A program made the translations under genes and the position numbers. From positions 1 through 11,308 of the forward strand of contig CAZNFI010000104.1 of the NCBI GenBank assembly GCA_964572185.1: a stretch of DNA of 11,308 nucleotides, in the 5' to 3' direction. The notes under the pieces are model-generated. The model was not told where the DNA came from and ran no database searches. It saw only the letters and a list, made by a program, of their open reading frames with translations. The DNA comes from Azophilus sp964572185 (GTDB taxonomy: Bacteria > Pseudomonadota > Gammaproteobacteria > Pseudomonadales > Azotimanducaceae). This document shows positions 1 through 6,549 of the stretch, one piece after another (the stretch's first letter is position 1; every line of letters starts with the position of its first letter).

Positions 1-1
1 C

Positions 2-1822
2 ATGCGCGAGGGCGCCTCGCGAACGGTGGCGGCGCTGGCCAGCGCCCGGCAACTGGCCTCGCCCATCATCGCCATGACCCTCACCCTGGCGACGGTGTAC
101 ATACCCATCGGTTTCCTGTCCGGCATGACCGGCGTGCTGTTCAAGGAGTTTGCCTTCACCCTGGCCATAGCGGTGCTGATTTCCGGCATGGTGGCACTCA
201 CCCTCTCACCGGTGATGAGCGGGCGGGTCGTTCCGGAAAAAGGCCGTGAATCGGCCATGACCCGGCGTGTGAATGCAGTGTTCGACGGCGCCCGCAGGCG
301 CTACCGGCAACTGCTGGACGGCCTGTTGGCGAACAACGGGCCGGTGCTGTTCTGCGCCGTCTTCTTCTCGCTGCTGGCGGTGCCTTTTTTCATGCTGTCG
401 CAGAAGGAACTGGCGCCGACGGAAGACCAGGGCGAGATCAACGTGGCCTACACGGCGCCCCCGGAAGCCTCCCTGGATTACACCGAGCGCTACATGTCCG
501 GCGTGGTGGATGCCATGGAGAGCCTGCCGGGCAGCGGCCGCATGTGGCAGATGGTGCTCACCAACGCCGGGTTCGGCGGCATGAAGTTCGCCGATTTCGA
601 CGACCGTGAGCTGAGTACCGGCGAGTTGCTGACGATGGCTTTTCAGGGGCTGTCCGAAGTGACCGGTCTCACCGCTTTCCCGATGCTGCCGTCGGCGCTG
701 CCGAGCGCCGGGCGCTTCGACATGGAATTCGTGGTGCTCTCCTCGGACAGCGCCGCGGAAATGCTCCCTTACGCCGAGGCCCTGATGGAACGGGCGCGGC
801 AAACCGGCCTGTTCCTGTTCGTCGACTCCGACCTGAGCATCGACCTGCCCCAGGGCCGTTTCCTGCTCGACCGCGACCGGGTGGCAGACCTGGGCATGGA
901 CCTGGCCGAAGTGAGCCGCCAGCTCGGCACCTTCCTGTCGGGCAACTACGTCAACCGCTTCGACCTCGACGGCACCGCCTATCGCGTGATCCCCATGGTC
1001 GAGCGCAGCGGCCGGCCCGATGCCGACGTGCTGCTCGACCTGAAACTCCGCACGCCGGACGGGGCGCTGGTGCCACTGTCGGCGGTGGCGCGGCTCGAAG
1101 AGACGGTGGCGCCCCGGGTGCTGACGCGGTTTCAGCAGAAAAACGCCTTCCGCATTCGCGGCGGGCTGATTCCGGGGCGTACCAAGGAACAGGGCCTTGC
1201 CGCCATGGAGGCGCTGTCCGCCGAATTGCTGCCGGGTCACTACGACATCGACTACGCGGGCGAGTCGCGGCAACTGCGCCAGGAGGGCAATACCCTGGTC
1301 GGGGTGCTCGGCATCTCCCTGGCGTTCGTGTTCGCGGCGCTGGCGGTGCAGTTCAACAGCTTCCGGGATCCCCTGGTGGTACTGCTCGGCTCGGCGCCCC
1401 TGGCGCTGTCCAGCGCCCTGCTGTTCACCTACCTGGACCTGACCACCATCAACACCTACACCCAGATCGGCCTGATCACCCTGGTCGGGCTGATCTCCAA
1501 GAACGCCATCCTGATCGTCGAGTTCGCGCGCAAACTGCGCCTGGCCGGCGCCACCAAGCTGGAAGCCATCAAGGCGGCTGCCGCCGTGCGCCTGCGGCCG
1601 GTGCTGATGACCGCCGGCGCCACCATCATGGGGCACATGCCGCTGGTTTTCGTCACCGGCGCCGGGGCAGAGGCACGCAACAGCATCGGCATCGTTCTGG
1701 TCGCCGGAATGCTGCTCGGCACCCTGTTCACGCTGTTTGTGCTGCCAAGCATCTATTGCCTGGTGGCCGGCGACCGGCAGAGGGCGGAACTACCCGGGGA
1801 CATGCACGCCGCGGCACGCTGA
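2..1822 (+). CDS. RND efflux pump permease subunit, AcrB/HAE1 type (5'-truncated by window edge)
   Basis: Inner-membrane permease of a tripartite RND pump, which uses the proton gradient to expel hydrophobic or amphiphilic compounds through a periplasmic adaptor and an outer-membrane channel. The visible 606 residues are the C-terminal part of a protein usually about 1,030-1,050 aa long; the first ATG at base 2 is probably internal and the frame should continue upstream. Two membrane segments (about residues 21-41 and 50-72) match TM5-TM6 and one at about 113-131 matches TM7. A large periplasmic porter/docking loop follows (about 135-430), then the last five helices from about 433. The family hallmark in TM10 is clear (VGLISKNAILIVEFA), with Lys500 corresponding to the proton-relay Lys940 of AcrB. 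The conserved RLRPVLMT segment and the TM11-TM12 end are intact. The TM4 Asp pair lies outside the window. Substrate is unknown; the adaptor gene would be expected upstream. Confidence 0.95.
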   Translation: MREGASRTVAALASARQLASPIIAMTLTLATVYIPIGFLSGMTGVLFKEFAFTLAIAVLISGMVALTLSPVMSGRVVPEKGRESAMTRRVNAVFDGARRRYRQLLDGLLANNGPVLFCAVFFSLLAVPFFMLSQKELAPTEDQGEINVAYTAPPEASLDYTERYMSGVVDAMESLPGSGRMWQMVLTNAGFGGMKFADFDDRELSTGELLTMAFQGLSEVTGLTAFPMLPSALPSAGRFDMEFVVLSSDSAAEMLPYAEALMERARQTGLFLFVDSDLSIDLPQGRFLLDRDRVADLGMDLAEVSRQLGTFLSGNYVNRFDLDGTAYRVIPMVERSGRPDADVLLDLKLRTPDGALVPLSAVARLEETVAPRVLTRFQQKNAFRIRGGLIPGRTKEQGLAAMEALSAELLPGHYDIDYAGESRQLRQEGNTLVGVLGISLAFVFAALAVQFNSFRDPLVVLLGSAPLALSSALLFTYLDLTTINTYTQIGLITLVGLISKNAILIVEFARKLRLAGATKLEAIKAAAAVRLRPVLMTAGATIMGHMPLVFVTGAGAEARNSIGIVLVAGMLLGTLFTLFVLPSIYCLVAGDRQRAELPGDMHAAAR

Positions 1823-1937
1823 GATACAGGGAGTTAAGTGGCCGGTCGAGCGACCGGATGTGCGGTTTGGCCCCACACTTTACTCCGACCCGGTTTGTTG
1901 GGTTTACTTTCCGCTCCCCAGCGGCGCCGATGCCTGC
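1823..1937. promoter_or_regulatory. Intergenic leader with a perfect inverted repeat upstream of the CoA-transferase
   Basis: This 115-bp gap separates the pump stop codon from the chosen CoA-transferase start. It contains a perfect inverted repeat at 1842-1857, CCGGTCG-AG-CGACCGG, 7-bp arms around two bases. No T-run follows, so it is not a standard intrinsic terminator; an operator or a short hairpin is possible. I see no convincing -35/-10 pair and no strong Shine-Dalgarno site before the ATG at 1938. Confidence 0.35.
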
Positions 1938-4352
1938 ATGCTCGATCCCTATACGATTCTGGACTTCACCGACGAACGTGGCGAACTCGGGCCCATGATG
2001 CTTGGCGATCTGGGCGCCGACGTGATCCGTGTCGAACCGCCGGAAGGCACGCCCGCCAGGCGCTGTGCGCCCCGGACCGGCGATGGCGGCGAGAGCCTCC
2101 AGTTTCTGGCGTTCAATCGCAACAAGCGTTCGATCGTGGTGCAGCGCGACGACCGGAAGCTGATCGAAGCCCTGATCGCCCGGGCCGATTTCATCTTCGA
2201 ATCCTGGCCCGATGGGCTGCTCGACGCATACGGTATCGACTTCGATGCCGCGCGCGCCATCAATCCGGCCATCGTGCATGTGCGCGTTTCGCCCTACGGC
2301 AGCGACGGCCCCCGAGCCAACGTCATCGCCAACGACATCGCGCTGGCGGCCATGGGCGGCCCGATGTCATTGCAGGGCACACCGGATCGTGCGCCGTTGC
2401 GTCTCAGCGTGACGCAGGTGTGGCGGCACGCGGGCGCCCAGGCGGCGGTGGCGGCGATGGCGGCGCACGCCAGGCGCCTGCACACCGGACAGGCGCAGTT
2501 CGCGGACCTCTCGGCCCAGTGCGCGATGACCTGGACCATGCTGAACGCAATGGATGCCTACGCCATTCAGGGCGCCGACTTCGAACGCAACGGATCGGCG
2601 ATGGGGGCGGGCGGCTCCAGGATCGAACTGGTGTATGCGACGGCCGACGGTTACCTGATTGCGCTGCCCATGTCGGCGGTGATTGTGGGTTGCCTGCCGT
2701 GGATGATCGAGGACGGCGTGGCCGATGCATCGCTGTACGACATCGATTGGGAAACCTACGACCTGAATGCGCGCAACCACGATGCGCCGTCGTTCAACAT
2801 TGTCGACGGCATGGCGCTGTGCGAGCGGTTTTTCAGGCTGCACACGCGCGAGGAACTGTACCGATTCGGTCTCGAGCACGGCATATCCCTGGCCCCGGTG
2901 AATACGCTTACCGAACTGCTGGCCCTGGATCACCTGCAAGTACGCGACTACTGGCACGAAGTGGATGTGGGCGGCGGCACGGCAGCACGCGGCGCCGGCG
3001 CCTGGGCCAAGCTGTCCAATGCGGCGGTGACCGTGCGCCGGCCGCCACCGGGCCTTGACCAGCACGGCGCGCAGATCCGCGCCGAACTCGACAACGTCCG
3101 GCCCCGTGAGGCCGTCCGGCAGGTGGGTAAAGCGGCCGGCGAAGCCTTGCCGTTTGCCGGGCTCAAGGTCGTGGATTTCGCCTGGGTTGGCGTTGGGCCG
3201 ATCACCACGAAATTTCTTGCCGACCACGGCGCCACGGTGGTCCGCGTCGAGTCCGAGCTGCGCCCGGATGTTCTGAGGGGCTCGGTTCCGGCCAAGGACG
3301 GGGTGCTGGGACTGAACCGCTCCCAGTTTTTCGGAGATTTCAATACCTCGAAGCTGAGCCTCACCCTGGACATGAAACAGCCCGCGTCCCTCGACATCGC
3401 CCGGCGCCTGGTCGCCTGGGCAGACGTATTCGTCGAGAGCTTCGCCCCCGGTGCCATCGAACGCATGGGCCTCGGCTACCCGCAGGTCAGGGCGCTCAAT
3501 CCTGACATCGTCATGGTCAGTACCTGCCTGATGGGCCAGACCGGTCCGGCCAGGTCACTGGCGGGCTACGGTTACCACACGGCGGCCATTGCCGGTTTCT
3601 ACGAGATAACCGGCTGGCCCGACCAGGCGCCGTCCGGACCCTGGATCGCCTACACCGATACGATCGCCCCGCGCTTCGTATCGACGGTTCTGTCGGCCGC
3701 TCTCGATCGCCGCCGGCGCACCGGCGAGGGCTGTTTCATCGACCTCGCGCAACTGGAAGCCTCTTTGCACTTCCTGGGCCCGGAACTGCTCGATGCGCAG
3801 GTGAACGGCCGTGTCGCGACCCGTCTCGGCAATCGCAGCCCGCATGCCGCGCCGCAGGGCTGCTATCGGTGCGCGGGCGAGGACCAATGGCTGGCGATCG
3901 GCGTCGACACCGATGCCCAATGGCGCAAACTGTGCCAGGTTCTGGGCAGCGGTGAGCTGGCGCAGGACGAGCAGCTCGCCACCGCAGACGGGCGGCAGGC
4001 AGCGCACGACCGGATCGACGACGCCATTGCGGCATGGGCGCGCGACCGCCGCTGCGAAGAGGCCATGGCCACCCTGACCGAGGCGGCGATTCCAGCCGGC
4101 GCCGTGCAGCGCAGCCGTGACCTGCTGCGCGACGAGCAGTACGAGCATCGCGGCTTCTATCGCTACATGGATCACCCGGAAATGGGCCGCATTCCCTATG
4201 CCGGCCACCAGTACCGCATCAGCGGTTACGACAACGGGCCGCGCGCGCCGGCGCCGATGCTGGGGCAGCACAGCTTCGAGGTGCTGAGCGAGATACTCGG
4301 CATGTCGGACGATGACATCGGCGCCGCTTTCGCCAGCGGCGCCGTGACCTGA
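1938..4352 (+). CDS. Tandem-domain class III CoA-transferase (CaiB/BaiF family)
   Basis: Predicted cytoplasmic enzyme that moves CoA from an acyl-CoA donor to a carboxylic acid. The 804 residues form two CaiB/BaiF domains in a row, twice the usual ~400 aa: domain 1 about 1-380, domain 2 from about 403 (LPFAGLKVVDFAWVGVGPI). Both halves begin with the nucleotide-fold motif (GADVIRVEPPEG; GATVVRVES). In domain 2, Asp574 in the AYTDTIAPRF segment sits where family members carry the Asp that forms the acyl-enzyme anhydride. The matching stretch of domain 1 reads SVTQVWRH (residues 157-164) with no Asp, so the first half is probably non-catalytic. DddD, the DMSP-cleaving enzyme, is a known tandem CaiB-type precedent, but nothing shows this is DddD. 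The frame is open upstream to 1737; the ATG at 1938 was chosen because domain homology begins there (MLDPYTILDFTDERG), although its ribosome site is poor. Substrate unknown. Confidence 0.9.
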   Translation: MLDPYTILDFTDERGELGPMMLGDLGADVIRVEPPEGTPARRCAPRTGDGGESLQFLAFNRNKRSIVVQRDDRKLIEALIARADFIFESWPDGLLDAYGIDFDAARAINPAIVHVRVSPYGSDGPRANVIANDIALAAMGGPMSLQGTPDRAPLRLSVTQVWRHAGAQAAVAAMAAHARRLHTGQAQFADLSAQCAMTWTMLNAMDAYAIQGADFERNGSAMGAGGSRIELVYATADGYLIALPMSAVIVGCLPWMIEDGVADASLYDIDWETYDLNARNHDAPSFNIVDGMALCERFFRLHTREELYRFGLEHGISLAPVNTLTELLALDHLQVRDYWHEVDVGGGTAARGAGAWAKLSNAAVTVRRPPPGLDQHGAQIRAELDNVRPREAVRQVGKAAGEALPFAGLKVVDFAWVGVGPITTKFLADHGATVVRVESELRPDVLRGSVPAKDGVLGLNRSQFFGDFNTSKLSLTLDMKQPASLDIARRLVAWADVFVESFAPGAIERMGLGYPQVRALNPDIVMVSTCLMGQTGPARSLAGYGYHTAAIAGFYEITGWPDQAPSGPWIAYTDTIAPRFVSTVLSAALDRRRRTGEGCFIDLAQLEASLHFLGPELLDAQVNGRVATRLGNRSPHAAPQGCYRCAGEDQWLAIGVDTDAQWRKLCQVLGSGELAQDEQLATADGRQAAHDRIDDAIAAWARDRRCEEAMATLTEAAIPAGAVQRSRDLLRDEQYEHRGFYRYMDHPEMGRIPYAGHQYRISGYDNGPRAPAPMLGQHSFEVLSEILGMSDDDIGAAFASGAVT

Positions 4353-4360
4353 CAGGCGCC

Positions 4361-4768
4361 GTGACTATCGACGGTGCAGCCGGTGTAGAGAACATTCTGC
4401 GGCGCATCTTCCAGTCCGGGAGTTTCCGTGCGTTTCCGTCGCATCGCCGCGACCTCGACGTCTTGCTGGCGGTGGCTGCAAACACGCTGACGCGGCGGTA
4501 TGCCTATGCCGAACCGGAAATCAACGCATCCCTGATCGCCTGGTTGGAATCGATAGGCGCAGGCCTCGACCACGTGACCGTCCGGCGGCGCATGGTCGAT
4601 CTGGGGTTTCTGAAGCGCACGGTGAATGGCTCCCGCTATTTTCTGAACTACGGCCGGGTAGCGGAAGTGCTCGGTGACCCGGCCGTGGACATCGATGCCG
4701 GCAAACTCATGGCGGACATCGTCCGGACCCGCGAAGCGCGCAAGCGAATCCACGCCGCAAGGTCCTGA
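4361..4768 (+). CDS. DUF2087 domain protein
   Basis: A 135-aa basic protein of the DUF2087 family. The domain covers roughly residues 20-100: an FPSHRRDLDVLL opening, a RRYAYAEPEINASLIAW helix, a DHVTVRRRMVDLGFLKR segment that resembles a winged-helix recognition region, and the closing GSRYF. In known proteins this domain stands alone or is attached to helix-turn-helix regulators; its biochemical role is not established. It starts at a GTG eight bases after the stop of the CoA-transferase with only a weak AGG ribosome site (4354-4356), so translation is probably coupled to the upstream gene. There is no signal peptide or membrane segment. A regulatory role in the CoA-transferase operon is possible but is only inference. 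Confidence 0.8.
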   Translation: MTIDGAAGVENILRRIFQSGSFRAFPSHRRDLDVLLAVAANTLTRRYAYAEPEINASLIAWLESIGAGLDHVTVRRRMVDLGFLKRTVNGSRYFLNYGRVAEVLGDPAVDIDAGKLMADIVRTREARKRIHAARS

Positions 4769-4845
4769 ACCGAACCGGGCGCCACGGGTTGCCTGCCGGT
4801 GCATTTGCCGCCGCAAAGCTTTAACCTCGCGCTCCGGGCGGTTAC

Positions 4846-4945
4846 NNNNNNNNNNNNNNNNNNNNNNNNNNNNNNNNNNNNNNNNNNNNNNNNNNNNNNN
4901 NNNNNNNNNNNNNNNNNNNNNNNNNNNNNNNNNNNNNNNNNNNNN
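4846..4945. other. Assembly gap (100 Ns)
   Basis: Exactly 100 unresolved bases. This round number is the usual placeholder for a scaffold join of unknown length, so the real distance between the DUF2087 gene and the transporter, and any gene between them, is not known. Confidence 0.97.
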
Positions 4946-5034
4946 GCGCGGCGCACGTCTGACACGGGGCGGAGAACTGCCCGATTGCACATCCGGTTGG
5001 GCCGCAATTGCGCCGCAGATGAGGCGCTGCGTTT

Positions 5035-5049
5035 CAGGCGGAACGCCTG
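5035..5049 (+). promoter_or_regulatory. Inverted repeat abutting the MFS start codon
   Basis: CAGGCG-GAA-CGCCTG is a perfect 6-bp inverted repeat with a 3-base loop ending directly before the ATG at 5050. Its left arm and loop contain the only purine-rich candidate ribosome site (AGGCGGAA, 5036-5043). If it folds in the mRNA it would hide that site, so it could limit translation initiation. This is seen in sequence only; function is inferred. Confidence 0.4.
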
Positions 5050-6249
5050 ATGCGGCCCCTGCACGGCTACCTGTTGGGCACCGGCACCTGGTTCCTCGGG
5101 GTGGGGATTCAGAGCGTTCTGTTTGCCTGGCTGGTCACCATGGTACTGCGCGAGTCGCCGGAAATGGTGGGTGTTGCGCAGATGACGCTGCTGTTGCCGG
5201 GTACGCTGCTGATCCTGGTGGGCGGCAGCTATGCCGACCGGTTCGGCGGCCAGCGCATGGCGGTACTCGCCCAGTCGGCGGGGGTGGCGGCGCCGGTGCT
5301 GCTGTTGTGCCTGGTGGCGATGGACCGGCTCACCTTCGGGGCGATGCTGGCCTATGCGCTGGTGATTGGCATTGCCCAGGCATTCGTCACGCCGGCGCGT
5401 GACGGGCTGCTCAACCGGGTGGCATCGGGACGCGTGCAGCGTACCGTAATGCAGACCAGCATTGCCCAGTTCAGCATGCAGATCCTGGGGTTCTTCGTGG
5501 CCTCCCTGGCCGATCACACCGGGCCCGGGCCGATACTGGCCGTGCAGGCGTTGGTGCTGGTGATCGGCGTCTGGGCGCTGCGCGGCATTCGCCTGCCGCC
5601 CGAACCGCCCCGGCCGAAAGCTGCGCCGGCTCTTCTGCAGTCGATGCTCGAGGGATCCAGAACCGTGCTGCGCCACCCGCAGATGCGCAGCATCGCCATG
5701 CTGAACGTGGCCATGTCCATCTGCTTCATGGGCTCTTACATCGTCACGCTGCCGTTGCTGATTCGGGAGGTGTTTGACGGCAATGCCAGCGATCTCGGGC
5801 TCATGAATGCCTGCAATGCCGTGGGCCTGACGCTGGCGCTGGTGTTCATGCTGCGCTCGGGCGACGTGGCCCACCAGGGACGCGCGATGCTGATTGCACT
5901 GATGCTGGGTGCGGTGCTGCTCGGCGCAGTGGCGCTGGCGCCCACCTTTACGTTCACGCTGGTCATCCTGTTTTTCTGGGGCGCCTGCGGCGGCATTGCC
6001 ATGACCATGGCGCGCACCATCCTGCAGGAACGGGCGCCGGAGGGCCAGCGCGGGCGAATCATGGCGATCAGCGGGTTTACCTTCATGGGCGCGGGCCCCA
6101 TCGGCGCGCTGGGCTGCGGGTTCCTGGTCGATGAGTTCGGTCCCCGGGCGGCGCTTGGCATCGCCTGTGCGGTCATGGGGGTTACCTCGCTGGTGGTGGC
6201 GTTGCGGTCGTCGCTGTGGCAGATGAACAGCCGTAACGCGCCGGTTTGA
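5050..6249 (+). CDS. MFS transporter, EntS/MFS_3-like
   Basis: A 399-aa polytopic inner-membrane protein of the major facilitator superfamily, a likely proton-coupled small-molecule exporter or importer. Hydrophobic helices run through the whole length, consistent with 12 segments in two halves. The signature loop between helices 2 and 3 is present as GGSYADRFGGQR (residues 58-69), followed by PARDGLLNRV at 115-124. The second half carries the related QERAPEGQRGRIMAI loop; this pair of loops is typical of the EntS-like MFS_3 group. A charged cytoplasmic linker (about 180-205, RLPPEPPRPKAAP) separates the halves. The ATG at 5050 is supported by an upstream in-frame stop at 5020 and by the start of family homology at YLLGTGTWFLGVGIQ. 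Substrate unknown; position beside catabolic-type genes suggests a pathway substrate or product, but the gap leaves the link to the left-hand genes unproven. Confidence 0.9.
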   Translation: MRPLHGYLLGTGTWFLGVGIQSVLFAWLVTMVLRESPEMVGVAQMTLLLPGTLLILVGGSYADRFGGQRMAVLAQSAGVAAPVLLLCLVAMDRLTFGAMLAYALVIGIAQAFVTPARDGLLNRVASGRVQRTVMQTSIAQFSMQILGFFVASLADHTGPGPILAVQALVLVIGVWALRGIRLPPEPPRPKAAPALLQSMLEGSRTVLRHPQMRSIAMLNVAMSICFMGSYIVTLPLLIREVFDGNASDLGLMNACNAVGLTLALVFMLRSGDVAHQGRAMLIALMLGAVLLGAVALAPTFTFTLVILFFWGACGGIAMTMARTILQERAPEGQRGRIMAISGFTFMGAGPIGALGCGFLVDEFGPRAALGIACAVMGVTSLVVALRSSLWQMNSRNAPV

Positions 6250-6257
6250 CCGGCGCG
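6237..6257 (+). terminator. Stem-loop spanning the MFS stop codon (possible terminator)
   Basis: CGCGCCGG-TTTGA-CCGGCGCG is a perfect 8-bp GC stem with a 5-base loop that contains the stop codon. No T-run follows (next bases CCGCGCG), so it is not a textbook intrinsic terminator. It may attenuate transcription or protect the mRNA 3' end. Confidence 0.35.
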
Positions 6258-6549
6258 CCCGCGCGCGAGCCCGACAGCCGCCATGCTCGCCTGCCGAGCC
6301 CGCCCGGCTGGCTGGCTCATGCGCACCACGACGGGACGCCTGTGCGACTGCAGGCCGGCGGGTGTCCGCCGGTGCGCCACACCGGCGCTGCTGCAGCCAT
6401 CGACAGGCTGGTGATAGGATTCGGGTCTTTCCGGCGGTGATTGGCCTGGTGCGTTGCCTGGCGGCGATGCCATCGAGTAGCTCCGCAACCTGCAGAGGTC
6501 GCAAAAAATGCGCTGCAACCGTACACAGCTACGCTACTGAAGGAATCCA
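6250..6549 (+). promoter_or_regulatory. Intergenic leader upstream of hyuA: hairpin and weak promoter candidate
   Basis: A 300-bp stretch with no credible gene. It holds a strong hairpin at 6355-6372, CCGGCGG-GTGT-CCGCCGG, 7-bp arms and a tetraloop. An extended -10 candidate, TGATAGGAT at 6412-6420, has no good -35 and would give a leader of about 120 nt. Directly before the GTG at 6550 is a good ribosome site, GAAGGAA at 6539-6545. I recognised no known riboswitch. Confidence 0.35.

Larger units (their letters stand above)
4769..5049. other. Gene-free stretch containing the assembly gap
   Basis: About 180 real bases flank the N run. I find no plausible gene, RNA or terminator on either side. 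The only structures are two short palindromes, AAAGCTTT at 4815-4822 and CGCAATTGCG at 5003-5012, plus the inverted repeat next to the transporter start, listed separately. The MFS frame has a stop at 5020-5022, so that gene cannot extend into the gap. Confidence 0.6.

Noticed and set aside
206..1636. Long - strand open frame opposite the RND permease (476 codons)
   Set aside because: Its composition (His/Gln/Arg/Gly-rich, no domain) is that of the antisense of a GC-rich gene; the + strand frame has clear RND motifs.
1737..1937. Upstream extension of the CoA-transferase from an earlier ATG at 1737
   Set aside because: It would overlap the end of the RND gene by 86 bases and the added residues (Trp/Cys/Pro-rich) show no family similarity; domain homology begins at 1938.
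6246..6440. Short + strand frame starting at TTG inside the MFS stop region
   Set aside because: No ribosome site, Pro/Arg/His-rich shadow composition, and it covers the two hairpins of the leader.
4648..6504. Long - strand open frame over the N gap and the MFS gene
   Set aside because: It reads through the Ns and is His/Gln/Arg-rich shadow sequence opposite a clear transporter.
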